A stretch of 64,000 nt of DNA from Cliona cf. orientalis (Eukaryota > Porifera > Demospongiae > Clionaida > Clionaidae), in NCBI GenBank assembly GCA_963930775.1, contig OZ005699.1, positions 9,011,501 to 9,075,500 of the forward strand. Direction: 5' to 3'. Below the pieces are notes generated by a model. That model saw nothing but the letters and a program-made list of their open reading frames with translations, was not told where the DNA came from and ran no database searches. This document shows positions 1 through 22,200 of this stretch, piece after piece. Position 1 is the first letter of the stretch; every line of letters starts with the position of its first letter. The position numbers and the translations under genes were made by a program.

Positions 1-423
1 TCACGCACCAAATAGGGCACTTAGCTAATATCCCTCAAGTTTATACGTGTGCACTAGCTGGAGTGCATTTATCTTGTCAAAACAGTTGCAATCAGCTGAC
101 CCAGAACGAAGTGCAGTCCACAACCTTATGGGTTTGCGGTAAATTGTAGAGCCCTATCTGTATCTATAGCTAGGTGATATGGGTCTCTAGCTGTGTGCAC
201 TGTCAGCAATCCTTTCTCCATTGGCAACCGCTTGGAACTGTGCTGCTCTAGTTCCTTAGCGACTATATTGCCTGCCCTTTGCTTTGTCATGATTAATTTT
301 GATGAAGTTTATCTGTTGCTTGCAGCTGTGATCTAGCTGGCTAGGCTCCTGCCTATCTGATCTGAGGGGCTTAGTAGCTATCTGCACTGAGAAGAAGAGG
401 AGTGTGGAGGAAGAAAGAGAAAT
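1..423. other. Upstream region of the RTK-like gene, no gene seen
   Basis: No coding exon or recognisable repeat is visible here. The stretch just before position 424 is purine-rich and is probably the 5' untranslated region of the kinase gene that starts there. Confidence 0.4.
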
Positions 424-3400
424 ATGGCCTCATTTCGAATGGGTCCCAATCGTAAGTCTCTTTTTATTACGTGATGAACTTCTGATAGATCCAGATATAT
501 AGCTGCCACACGTATTCCATGCACACTCGATAAATATAAAACAGTTTCTGCCTGGCAAGATTAAAGAATAGGCTTGTGGTCTAATAGCTAATATTGCAGC
601 CACTTTCGTGGCTCAATATACACTATATAAACCGTTAGTACTAGCTGATTTGTATTGAGTGTGTCTATTAAAGACTAAGCTTCTTCTAGCAGTATGATAA
701 TACACTGTGTATAAAGCAGTTTTAAGAGTAATCATCTCTCTTCCTTCCCCCCATGGAGACACGGTTTGTGCATTCCTCGAAGTTTTGCTCTGTGCTCGCA
801 TGTCGATAATAGAGTGATGGTGAGTGTGGACAGATGGACCATTAATGACCAGCAAATTGCCTCGTTACCTGATGTATAACAAACATAGCATCAAATGCAC
901 ACATAATATTATTATACATTAGAGCATACCTGTAGAGTGAACATCATAGAAATATAATTATGTACAAAAGCATCTCCCCCTATAGGCTGTGTGCCAGGCA
1001 TATCAATAATAATATTATGAAGCTGAGATAGGGCCCCTGGGGCGTTCTTATGATTTTCACGGTCTACAACCTTGCCAGACAGTAAATCAAATTTACAGCA
1101 GACCACACCAGTGGCCAACTAACATGCCTTCCTTTCAACTAGCTTCTCTCTCCCACTCTCTCCACCACATACACTCCCACTGCAGGATTGGTGCTGTCCG
1201 ATTCGATAGGTTTATCGTCGAGCGAGACTGTTGGATTAATCCTGGCTGTGGTCAGCGGAGGAACAATACTCATACTAATCATATTCACGATCACTTTTGC
1301 ATGCAGGCGAGTCAGTGGTAAAAGTCATTATTCTAGATCTTTCCTATTATAATATTATTGTTAGCTGCATGTTCTTACTATGATAACTATTGTTACTGAA
1401 GAATACACAAAACAATGATACCAAGTATCGCCCTCATACGAGGTACGCGAGATTTATTTCAGGAACACTGGGTATTCTCTCAGCTTAGTCTTGGAATTAA
1501 CAATTTGCTCACTACATTTGTGATCTTCTGTTTTTTATCATTTTGCTTCACAGATTTGCATGGCATCGGCACATTCATCGCCGTAGCAACATTCCTAACA
1601 GTCCATCATCATCATTGCGCTCACCAGAGGGAAGGATCAGCAGACTACTGGCTGAGGCAGAAATGACAAAGTCTAATGGATACAATGTTGATGCAGCATC
1701 CACGACTGATGTGAGTGGCTTTCTCTCTCTCTCTCTCACTCTCTCTCTCTCTCTCTGTCTCTCTCCCCCTCCCTCCCTCCCTCTCTGCATTGTTGAGTCA
1801 GAAAGCCTAACTCCAGAGATATTCACACACAGCAGTCTAGCATCCCACTTCTTTTCTCTATCTGTCAATTATGTATTCATGCTATCACCATTGGAAATGC
1901 TATAGCTTGCACTGAGCTGCACGTGATGAATATTGGCACTACTGAGCCCCATATGGCTATGAATATCATTAGCAGCTGGGGGCTGTGACAATGAAAAACA
2001 CATCAATATGTAATGATTATCCATACGAATTGTATAGCTGAGAGCATGTGTGCTTGTAACGTTCATAGGTCAACAGGTTGCCTGAGATTTGCACAGAGTA
2101 TAGTCTCAACATCCTAGCAGGCGTGACTTGACATCCCATTCATCAAAAATATGGGTGGGACTAGGTATACAGTATTAGGTGAAATCTCCTTACCTATATA
2201 GTTCAAGATGAAGAAAGCATTCTAAAGAGAACAGTTGTTTGGATCGTTCATTCTTGTCTTTTGTGCATGGTGTAATACAAGCGGGGAAGTTATCATTGTT
2301 CGTGGGGGAAGCAAATATTTGATGCATGCTGAGGGAAACCACTCTTTATAATTAGCTACATGAATGTATATGCATGAGCGATCTGTCTCTACAAGGAAAA
2401 TTAATACTGGGATGTAACTTCTGGGTGCAGGAATGTGGATGCACACTGGTCTGGTAGCTTTTACCAATAAGGTATATAGTACATAGGTCAGCATAATTAT
2501 GCTAATTTGTGTAACGATGCTAGGGGAAAGATTTTCCACTTCTGAGTATAATATACTTGCTTTTAATTGGTATTTTGTGTTTGATAAATGATTAGCTTGG
2601 CTTTGAGCCAAAGCATCCTCACACGCACCATATAAGCCTCCATTGCACCCTGAGGCTGTGTTGCGTCTTAGCTTAGCTCATGTGTAGGAACACGTTCTTG
2701 ACTATAAAGGGGGGAGGAGAGACTCTTAGGGTTTGATAGACTCAACTAGTATGCTAGGAATGAAGTGGTGAGCACAACTAAGTGAAAACAGCTGACTTGA
2801 AAATATTTGATCATCACAGCATAATAATAGCAGCAGTATACTTAGCGTACTTCTAAATACCATATAGCCGGAAATATTGGCGGGAATTAAATTAGGCGGT
2901 TGAGCAAGAATATTAGCAGATTTAAATTTGGCGGCTCGGTACCGGATCGCCATTTGTATTATATGTGAGTAGGAAATTTTGGCAGATTTTAATTTGGCGG
3001 TTGTAATATAGACCGCCAAACCGTCAAATTTAATTCTCCACCAATTTTTCTGGCTATACAGTATTTTCCTAGCTAAATTTCATCAGTGGGTTGACTGAAA
3101 CATCATTTTCACACTTCCACCTTCACAGACCCAGCTAGCGACGATCAACACAAACAGGGATGAAGTTAATACTCAGAACTTTCCTCCCCCTCCCCCCACC
3201 GAGGAGGAGCTGGAGATGAGACAAAGACAAGAGTTTGTCGAGACTCACCAATTCCCTCGTGAGGACTTACTGCTGCAAGAGAAGCTCGGGGAGGGAGAGT
3301 ATGGACCAATATACAGGTATTATAATAGGCTGTGGTTTCATTCCCATACCCCATTCCATGACCGAGCTCATTCCTAGATCTCATTCCTAATGATAATATT

Positions 3401-4329
3401 GCAATCAAGTACTTTCATATCACACACACACACACAAACACTTCTACACCTTCAGGGGTGAAGCCTATGGTCTTAGTGAACCAGGACAGTCTCGACCAGT
3501 CACCGTTAAAATGCTGACTCAGCAGGCCACGGACGACCACCACATGATGTTTGAGTTGGATATCGAAATGCTCTCAGCGATCAACCATCTCCACGTGGTC
3601 AAAATTCTCGCCCTCTGCACAAAAGATTCACCTGAGTGCATCATACTCGACGCTGGCCTCCCCGGTGACCTTTTGACCTTTATCCGAGACAAGAAACGGG
3701 ACACATCTCCGTTAATATCCACTGAAGAGGAGACCCAGGACCTGTTAAAGATCTCCGATGAAATCGCCCTCGGCATGGCTTACCTCTCTTCAGAGCGTTT
3801 CATCCATAAAGATCTCGCAGCCCGCAACTGCATCATGGGATACAATGGCGTCGTGAAAATTGCTCACTTTGGCCTGGGGCCACTGGTGTACCCCGAGGCA
3901 TACTTCCACGTACAAGACAACGACCTGCCGATTCGGTGGATGCCCCCTGAGGCTATCACAAGTGCCAATTTCACGATGGCCAGCGATGTGTGGTCGTACG
4001 GAGTCGTCCTTTGGGAGCTTTTCACGTACGGAGATCTACCGTTTGATGATAAGACGGACGACGAGGTGGTACGATTTATCGTCAAGGATTTCGGAAAACT
4101 CGCTTGTCCAGTTAAGTGTCCGACTAATGTTTTCGATGTGATGGAAAAGTGCTGGAATTTGGATCCGGGAGTGAGACCGAACTTCATGACTGTTCACGAA
4201 ATGATCAGTGATTTCATCGGAGACAGCACGGGTATGTACCCCAGTCCACTAACGTCACCAAGTGCATACTCTGGAACGGGAATCGGAATCGACGCACAGG
4301 GATTCGAAGCTGAAACAACATTCCAATAG
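424..4329 (+). CDS. Receptor-tyrosine-kinase-like membrane protein, predicted pseudokinase
   Basis: Five exons: 424-451, 1186-1306, 1554-1710, 3129-3316 and 3456-4329; all phases match and the product is 455 aa. Order: a very short N-terminus without an obvious signal peptide, one membrane segment at about residues 25-47 followed by Cys-Arg, a linker of about 100 residues, then a tyrosine-kinase domain to the C-terminus. Visible kinase motifs: glycine loop LGEGEYGPIYR, lysine K183 in VTVKML, catalytic loop HKDLAARN (D284), RWMPPEAI in place of RWMAPE, DVWSYGVVLWE, and a C-lobe CW..DP..RP. The DFG aspartate that binds magnesium is replaced by histidine (H302, AHFGLG), so catalysis is probably lost or altered. 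The HKDLAARN and RWMPPEAI signatures point to the RTK class; I cannot name a subfamily. The near absence of an ectodomain is odd, and an upstream exon could be missing. Intron 2 needs a GC-AG splice to keep phase. Confidence 0.85.
1720..1790. repeat. CT-rich microsatellite in RTK-like intron 3
   Basis: Imperfect CT/CCCT tract just after the exon 3 donor at 1711. It is a simple repeat; the open frames across it are not genes. Confidence 0.8.
2858..3063 (+). mobile_element. MITE family A, copy 1 (TACC-TATAGCCGGAAA termini)
   Basis: A 206-bp non-coding element in the last long intron of the RTK-like gene. It has terminal inverted repeats of the form TACCRTATAGCCGGAAA and an internal run of GGCGG/CCGCC words. 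The same sequence recurs at 11731, 50878 and, inverted, 51945. It has no ORF of its own, so it must be moved by another element. Confidence 0.85.
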
Positions 4330-4599
4330 TAATAATTAGAGGGGCATAGCAAAACATACCATGAAGATTATTTTTAATACACAGTGCTAAAAGCTTATAC
4401 ATGTACAGTCTTATTATCTGCCACATTGTCACTTCTATTATAATCTATGCTTCTATTCTCTGCATTAAATTGTTTTCCCTCATTTTTGTCAGATTTTATG
4501 CGCATGCTCAGATCCATACCGGCGCCTTGCCGAACGACCTTTGACCTTTGCATAACTGCCGAGTCAGCATAAATTTCTAGTGATCCGTGCATCGTAGTG

Positions 4600-14753
<10,154 letters not shown>

Positions 14754-15233
14754 CATCACCAGTCATTGTTGTGGCATTAGTTATAGTGTATTGTGTTCTT
14801 AATAATAGTTATTCTTGCTAGTCACATGATTTTTTTCAATTAACAATAATTTATTTATGCCATATTATGGTATTATGTAACTTGTGTCAATAATAATGAT
14901 TGTATCATGACATTGTGGTACGCAGCGAAGGTTTATGTCAACTGGAGATTACAGCCAAAATAAGGGGATTTCACTGTACTAACTTTTACCAGGGACTATA
15001 CATTATCTAATGTCTTAATAAATGGCCTTCAGATCAAGAATTGTTAATTATTATGTTAATACTAATAGAGCAGCCAGGCTATATAAAATAGCATCTCATT
15101 CAGCAGTGTAAAAATAGTATGCAGCTCAAGAGGTAAATTTATATAATTATAGTATTCGCAAAAATTATTATAGGGGTTCCTCAATAATATTACGTACACA
15201 TACAGCTAGCATCATAGGACTGGTTCAGTTTGC
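14754..15233. other. Convergent intergenic region, no gene seen
   Basis: AT-rich 3' flanks of CUL2 (+) and the secreted Cys-rich gene (-). An AATAAA at about 15016 could be a polyadenylation signal. No repeat family or coding potential was recognised. Confidence 0.5.
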
Positions 15234-16930
15234 TCAGTAGACGGTGCAGTTGTGGCTGGAGTACTGAGTGCAAGACGAGTCATCAGTAGTCTCCTTAAAG
15301 CCGGGGGAGAGGCGAAGGCTAGACCCGTCAACCAGGTTATACAGGTTGCAGTAGTTGGTACCATCGTCGAGAACAGCATACCAAGTCTCAGATGTGGAGA
15401 ATCCCTGTGTGAAAGAGAGAGAGAGAGAGAATCTCTTAATTCGCTTATTCAATAAACTTACTGAGAGACCAAAATTAATGTCTATAGTACGTGCACCAAA
15501 ATTAAAAAAAAAAGTATCATTAATTTCACTTACAGATACAACACATCCTCCATTGGATCCGGGCTTAAATCCCATTATCTGGTCGTCAACGTAGTGCTTC
15601 TGAGGAGTAGTGTGAGTGGTCTTCAGCTCTGTAGCCGTCTGAGACACAAGCTGTGAGGAGTATGAGTATATAGTGTATTATAATATTATCATGCGGACTG
15701 TGTGTGCACGATAAGTTCCAGCACAAAAAAGCCCATGCAATTTGAGAATGGTTATTAATCAAATTTTTTCCTGACTACTGCATAAGTTGATGTAACAGCT
15801 GTGTAACCACAACTACCAATTAAGGTCAGAGGTCGGAATATGATGAGGCAGCTTTTTAACCACAAAGGCAGAAAGGTCACAAGCCTCTGGTCCCTGTATA
15901 GGCCATGCCAGTCACATGACATGCTGCATCCAGAAACTCTTCCCCTCCTCGAGGGTGGGGTCTGGGGACGAGGCCTATAACGTTATAGCTCAGGCATAAC
16001 AAATTATGAGACTAACTGTATATACAATGAATGCATCACGAACTTCAAGGCAAAGATTCTGATATTATGTTTTTTTTTTGTTGCGTACCAGTATCTGTAT
16101 GAGATTATCACAACGCTATAGACACTTGTCATATCACACATTCTCACAACAAACCATGTACATATCAATTGGGTACCTATAATCTGAGTTGTTGGTAGTT
16201 GCCTAGCAGCCAAAGTATTTATCAGCAATTTGCCAGCTATGGGAAGGGGTTGGTTGGGTCATCATAAAGTAGGCCAATGATGAACAGAGGTCAACTACCA
16301 ACAAAATAGTTATCTGACAGTAATTGGGGTGCATGAGATGCATGATAACTATTATTTACAGACAACGTCGATCAACTATATTATACCTACATCAGTATAA
16401 TATTATTATAGGACATGTACAAGATACAGTAACAGTACTCACTGCATATCTGCATTTCTCTCCCTGTCCAGGAGGTGGACAGTTAGTGTTGTTCCACTTC
16501 TTGACCTGAGCCACCAGCTGACTTTGGACATTTGTGCAGTTCAATGAGAACTCCCTAACAATAAAGAGATAAGATTTATGGAATTAATTATTATTATTAT
16601 TAAGTCACATTATGCAATTCAGCGTGAATAAGCTAGAATAATTTGATAAACTGTCCCCCCAAATGCATGTCAAGCTATTAAATGAGTACATGTAGATCTA
16701 AATCAGTACACTATGATCCACCCTTGGTACAAAAAGTAGGATACAAATACAATGAATCTGCAAACTTATTTTTGGAGAGTTACATAATTTATTAAAATTC
16801 AACTGTGATCATGTAAAAAAATTTGTACAGCACTAGCATACCATGTCAGTTTGCAGGAGGCGTGGATGGGGTAGGAGATGGCCACGCTGTAGAGGCAGGC
16901 GGCGACGCAAACAACGATCAGCAGCTTCAT
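15234..16930 (-). CDS. Small secreted cysteine-rich protein, family not recognised
   Basis: Four exons read on the minus strand: 16930-16842, 16554-16443, 15650-15534 and 15404-15234. The phases join to 162 aa. The N-terminus MKLLIVVCVAACLYSVAIS is a typical signal peptide, so the product enters the secretory pathway. The mature part of about 140 aa has roughly eight cysteines, an NCTN and other N-glycosylation sequons, a motif around HYVDDQIMGF, and a C-terminal half with ETWYAVLDDGTNYCNLYNL. There is no membrane segment. I have a weak impression that this Cys pattern recurs in other marine invertebrate secreted proteins, but I cannot name a family or function. The gene is divergent from the RIIa-domain gene across about 190 bp. 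Confidence 0.85.
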
Positions 16931-17120
16931 CTTGCTTGTTCAGCTCAGATGAGGTCAGTACAGTAATAAGGGTCATTGCGCATGCGCACATAAATGCTGA
17001 GTCAACCGTTAATTAACTCGCGGCCGGCCGGCCCGATAGATGACGTTATCCATCTACGCGGCGCGCGCGTTACCATGGCAATATTTGCTGCAAATGCGCT
17101 GAGTCAGCATTATTCTAGCA
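16931..17120. promoter_or_regulatory. Divergent promoter region, GC-rich
   Basis: 190 bp between two start codons pointing away from each other (16930 minus, 17121 plus). It contains CGGCCGGCCGGC, GGCGCGCGCG, a TGACGT-type word and two TGAGTCA-type words, far richer in CpG than the surroundings. A shared promoter is an inference from position and composition. Confidence 0.6.
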
Positions 17121-17572
17121 ATGGCTTCAGGAGATCAAGAAACAGCACCAAAGGGCACCACTGATATGGAGGTAGAAGGAATATCACAAGAGCCCAAGCT
17201 CACCGCGTCGGTAGAGCCTCAAGATCTTCCAGGATACCTACCCTGGGAGCAAGATTTGGAAATGATGTCAAAGTTTCTTGATAGAAAAGTATTAGCCTTG
17301 CTCATCCAAATTTATACGTACCAGGGGACACATGATTAATATTTCTTTCTCTCTCTCTCTCTCCATAGGAAGAGTTGATTGATTCCCACAAGAAATACAT
17401 AAAAGAGAATCCAGAGCTGAAAGCTATTTTAGCTGATTTCTTTCAAGCACTGCTTATTCAGCGACCTGATGATGTTTATGAGTTTGCACGGAAGTTTTTC
17501 GCTCCCTTTGACCCCAAGGCACCTCATGCTCCATCCTACCCTTCCTATAAGCCACCAGAAAAATCTGAATAA
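17121..17572 (+). CDS. Small RIIa/DPY30-type domain protein, RIIAD1-like
   Basis: Two exons, 17121-17288 and 17369-17572, joined in phase 0, giving 123 aa. The first about 55 residues are acidic and low in complexity. The C-terminal part (EELIDSHKKYIKENPEL, then FFQALLIQRPDDVYEFARKFF) matches the dimerisation/docking fold of PKA regulatory subunits and DPY30. There the helix ending LL..RP.D...F...FF is diagnostic. Proteins of this size with a lone RIIa domain, such as RIIAD1 and relatives, are often ciliary or flagellar adaptors that bind amphipathic helices. Assignment to the fold is firm; orthology to RIIAD1 and a ciliary role are inferences. Confidence 0.8.
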
Positions 17573-19231
17573 TAGAAGATGAATCAACTGAATACCCTTT
17601 CTCTCCCAGTATTGTGTTCAACATTCATCAGTGATCTTTCATGTATGTATCTATCTCTCTATCAAGGATAAAAAAATATTTACTATCATTAAAATGAATG
17701 TTGCCTAATAATTTAATTCCCACCAGTTCAATGCTGCACACCTCCTACTTTTCAGTACCCAAAACAGTAAAATTAATTATTATTATTGAAAAACTGAGAG
17801 GTAGTGTACTAGGAGATGAGGCTAAAACATTAAATTTTGCACAAATTTTTAGTGGTCTCACCCCCCAAGTGAATCAGAAATCTAGCGGCTAGCTAAGGTA
17901 CACACCCCTTAAACGGGTTTTTACCTTCAGCAAGATTGAGGTACGTACACATGTCCATCGCACATCCCGCGTACATATGCATACATGCATGTGACATGTA
18001 ATTGCTTCTGTAGAGCAGTCTACGCTAAGACCACCGGAAGTCCATATATTGTACGTGCAATTTAATGTCACGCGCACGTTTGTACTATATGTATGGGAGA
18101 TAATGATATGCACACCACATGGGTAGCCACAAAAATTCTGTCCAAATACGAAGGGCTATAACTTTTGAAACAGAAGAGCACTCGCCTCAACTAAGGTAAG
18201 TACAGATCCAGGAGCTCCTCAGCTTCAACCTGATACCTAACATGATACCATCTACGGCGTGCATCTAGTACGGGTGCTTGACAAAGACAATAATGCCGTT
18301 TGGCTGATGCTATCTTTGAATTCGGGGCAAATCTGTAACACTCAACCAGGCCATGCAATTGTACGCTCAATGTAAATGTAAGTACCAGGCTTACCAACAG
18401 ACAAACGCAAGAGAGAGCTGTTCCAGGTTAGGTCGGTTTTTAGCCACATCATAAACGTCAAATATTTAGTTGATTTCACGGGCCTGAACAGCCCTCCATA
18501 GCGATTTCAAGTTATATAGCCTAGATCTACCTAAACTTTAGCTCCATAACTTGCTACAAATCCATTGACAGCTATAGAGCTGGGACCATGACGGTCCCAT
18601 AGTCCTTCCAGTATGACAACTATTCAAGAACTTGTGTCTGACTCGAACTTTGAATTCGGGGCAAATCTGTAACACTCATGTTGGAACCAAATTTCTTCCA
18701 AAATCTTAAACCATACCATCAGGTCTATCACTGCTCTTCATGCTAAACAAATCCGGAATACCGAATCCAAGATATGAGACTCTGAATATCCAAAAAAGTT
18801 CAGTCTGGCTGCTTTCTCCTGGCATAGGGACACACCCCCTTAAGGGGCGCGCGCCATAGTATACGGTAGTTTACCTTAAAATATACTGATTTCCTCACGT
18901 GGTCAGCCCGCGCCCTGCCCGGGAGATTCCTCGTGGTTCGTTCGATGGTGATCTGAGAGCTGCTCTTACTTTTGTGCGACTTCTGCTACCCACCTGTGGT
19001 AATCTGGTTTATCTAGCTACTGCCCCACCCGTGTTAGCCTTTCCTGCCTTTGTAAGTTTGCCCTAGAATTCCCTTTTTTGGCCTTGTTTACTGTTCCATA
19101 ATTAAGTCCCTAGGCATTTTTTTTACTTAACGACTTCTGTAGCCATCATTTTGTCTTCTAACCCTACCCTAGGCCTTTTTTTTGACTTTTAACATACTTG
19201 CATATCCACCATTTCATGTTCTTTGTAGTCT
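17573..19231. other. 5' flank of the large element; internal repeats, no gene seen
   Basis: Contains two direct copies of TTTGAATTCGGGGCAAATCT (about 18315 and 18652). Two similar words, ACACACCCCTTAA at about 17900 and ACACACCCCCTTAA at about 18828, could mark element ends or TTAA target sites. From about 18950 the sequence turns T-rich; TTCTTTGTAG just before 19232 looks like a splice acceptor for a 5' UTR intron. No coding region was found. The exact border of the element is unknown. Confidence 0.5.
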
Positions 19232-22200
19232 GTGTCCAGCATGGCATATCCAATAATTATTAATCAGCACCCCCCAGTTTTCAGCCCCATTTACAATCCC
19301 TTAGTGTTAGCTCTGTTGGTGTTTGTAGTTGCTTTTAAATGTTACCATTTGTTGTGTGTTTGCTATGTTATTGGTAGCCTGTGTGTCAATATTCTAGGAA
19401 CTAAATACAAATCGATATGTGTTGTTTTCTTCCTTGTGTTTACTTGTTTTGTCCTGTCCACCTGTGTAGTGTTAGTGTTCCTTACACACACATCTCATCC
19501 TTTTGGTCTTGGAGTCATGAATACATCTACATTTCTGTTAGTTTTATTAACCCTATGTCAATACTGCTTACCCATTAAAGGAATATTTTGGTTACTGACC
19601 CTTGTGTCCTGCATTAGCAGTTGTGTGCATGCTGTCATCCATTACTATAGAACAGAATTTGTCACTATTTTCCTTGCCTGGAAGCTTAATTTCAATTTTA
19701 AGTGTTTGGTAGCGACATGTATATGGATATTGATGGGGATTGCTGGTTCTTGTGGTGCTGGATTACCAGTCATCTTAGCACTTCTATATTTTAAGCGAAG
19801 TATGGTAAAATTGCTAGTATTGAAGTATGCCTTTACAATCCCACATATTACTCTGCCACTCAGTGATCAGTCTATACAACAAACAAGCATGGTGCATGAC
19901 AGTAATCCAGAAATTTGTAAATCACAGAACAAAACAAAGCGCCCAAGGAGTATAGGTAAAGAAAATGCATGTCAAGGAGATAATATTCCTCCTCCCAAGC
20001 GTGGTCGTAAGAATAAGAGTATAGATAATGAACATAGGTGTGGGCCTTGCACTGTGTGGCTGCAAACAGGCAGCAATGAAAAATTATCAAAATACCACAA
20101 CATGAACAATGGTAGGGTACGTCATCCAGGAGATAGGTCCGTTGAGTTCAGTATATTCCTTAGCTGTAACGGTGTCCACAATATTACACTTAGGGGTGAT
20201 AGCTGCATGTGTGAAGCTTGCTATAGGGATTGCACGAGGGGAGAGGGTAAGCCTCGTTGGGTGGGCTTATCCAAACAATTGATATGCAAACACTGCTTTC
20301 TTTGTTGCCATGGTCCTAGTGACTGTTCTTGTGAATGCATCACCGATTGGAGTCCCAAACAGCATATAGATGATAGTGAATTCAAGCTATGGACTGACTA
20401 CTTTCAATGTCCAAATCAAATCAATAGCAGTAAAGAGTATGACATCTGTAGAGTTCATAATGCAAAAATACACAAAATAATTAGCACTAGAATTTGTAAA
20501 TTATGTGAGAGCTGTACATCTTCTACTTGGGTGCTTGGAAAGACTTTACTAGATAGCTTAGGATCACTTAAAGAGGAATATGATGTGTTACCAGATGACT
20601 GGATATGTGGGGGATGCTTCACCTCGGCAGTATACCCAAATAACTCAGGCTGTAAAAGTCACAAGTTTGCTAGTGCTAGGGATGAAGCATCAGATTACAC
20701 TCTTACGACACTAGGGGAAGATGGGGCATGTCTGGCAAAGTGCATAATGGACAAGTATAAAGAACTGCTAATTTCTCAATATGATGTGCATGACGTAGCA
20801 GATAGTGAGTACATAAATTACAAAAAAATATTAAAAATAGTTGTTGAGGCAAATGGTTATATGTGCTATAGTCCGTCAAAAAAATCTGGCATAATGTATT
20901 ACAATCCTTCTATACTCAGTGATGAAAAATGTATTTCATTGGTATACAAGATACTCAATAAGAAGAATGATACTGCTAGGGTCCCAGATACAGAACATAT
21001 AAGGAATATGGTAAAACGACAGGCTACCTTGCTTCCAGAGAGTAGTAAATTTGACTATAGAACACTATTTGAGGAGGAAAAGGAATGTAAGTTAGATAAA
21101 TATTTTGACAGGGAATTAATGGGTGTTGTTGACTCAATAACCACTTCAGACTGGAGCAAACATACCAAAACAACTAGTCCAACACATACCCATGAAAGAA
21201 AACTGAAATGTATGATGATATGTGCTATAATGGCCAATAATATGGATCCAAGAAAATGCTTCTTGCAAACTTTAATTGGACTTGCATGCTATGCTCAAGG
21301 GCTTAGAGATAAGGGTATGAAATTACTGAATTCATTTGGAGTTACTAGTAGTATCTTTCATATTAGGCAGCATGGTAGCTACTGGGCAAAGCTTCGGACA
21401 GCAATCAAGGAACTCAATCTAACTGCATTTTGGAGAGCCACTTTTGATAATCTCGACTTTAGAATTAAATTTGCAAAAAAGTTGTCGACTGGAGGCAGTT
21501 TGAAACGAATGCTACACTTACTGACATCACAAATAAGTTTTAGGAGTAGTTCTAGCCAGCAATTTAATGACAATACACAAAATTTAAGCCCTACAGATCT
21601 TAAAGAAAATAATTTTACTCTTGATGATGAAAATGTGGAATGGATAAAATTTGGTAAATGCACCTATAAAGCCAGTGACACTCGTGAGGATACTGATAAG
21701 CCACTCCTAACAAAATTGGAAAAACTCATGCCACATTGGACTTCAGAATGTTCAGATAAGGTAGTGTATGCAACTGTTAATGAGGCACATTCAGGGTCTG
21801 CCGATGATGTAGGTAGTTACTTATTTCAGTTGAGGAAAGATCTGCATATAGGTGAAGATGGTTATCCTAAATATGTCCTTTTGGGTGGTGACCAGCAAAC
21901 ATATGCTATAATGAAAAATTTAAAGAGTAAGTATCGAGATCAATATGACTGGGTATACCCTGTTCCAGGAGACTGGCATATTATGAAAACGGCAGCTGAG
22001 GTAATTAAGTATGTGCTAAATGATGGGGGGTTTAAAGTTCTTGCAGCTAAATGTGGTCATAAGGGGGACATCAGTCAGTGGCAGGACATTCACAATGTAA
22101 TAGTTGCAACATACGAGGCATTGCTTCAATCAGCAGTGGAGGAATACCAAACAGTAAATAAGGATGAATATAAGGACTTTTGGGAATGGGTAAACAAACT

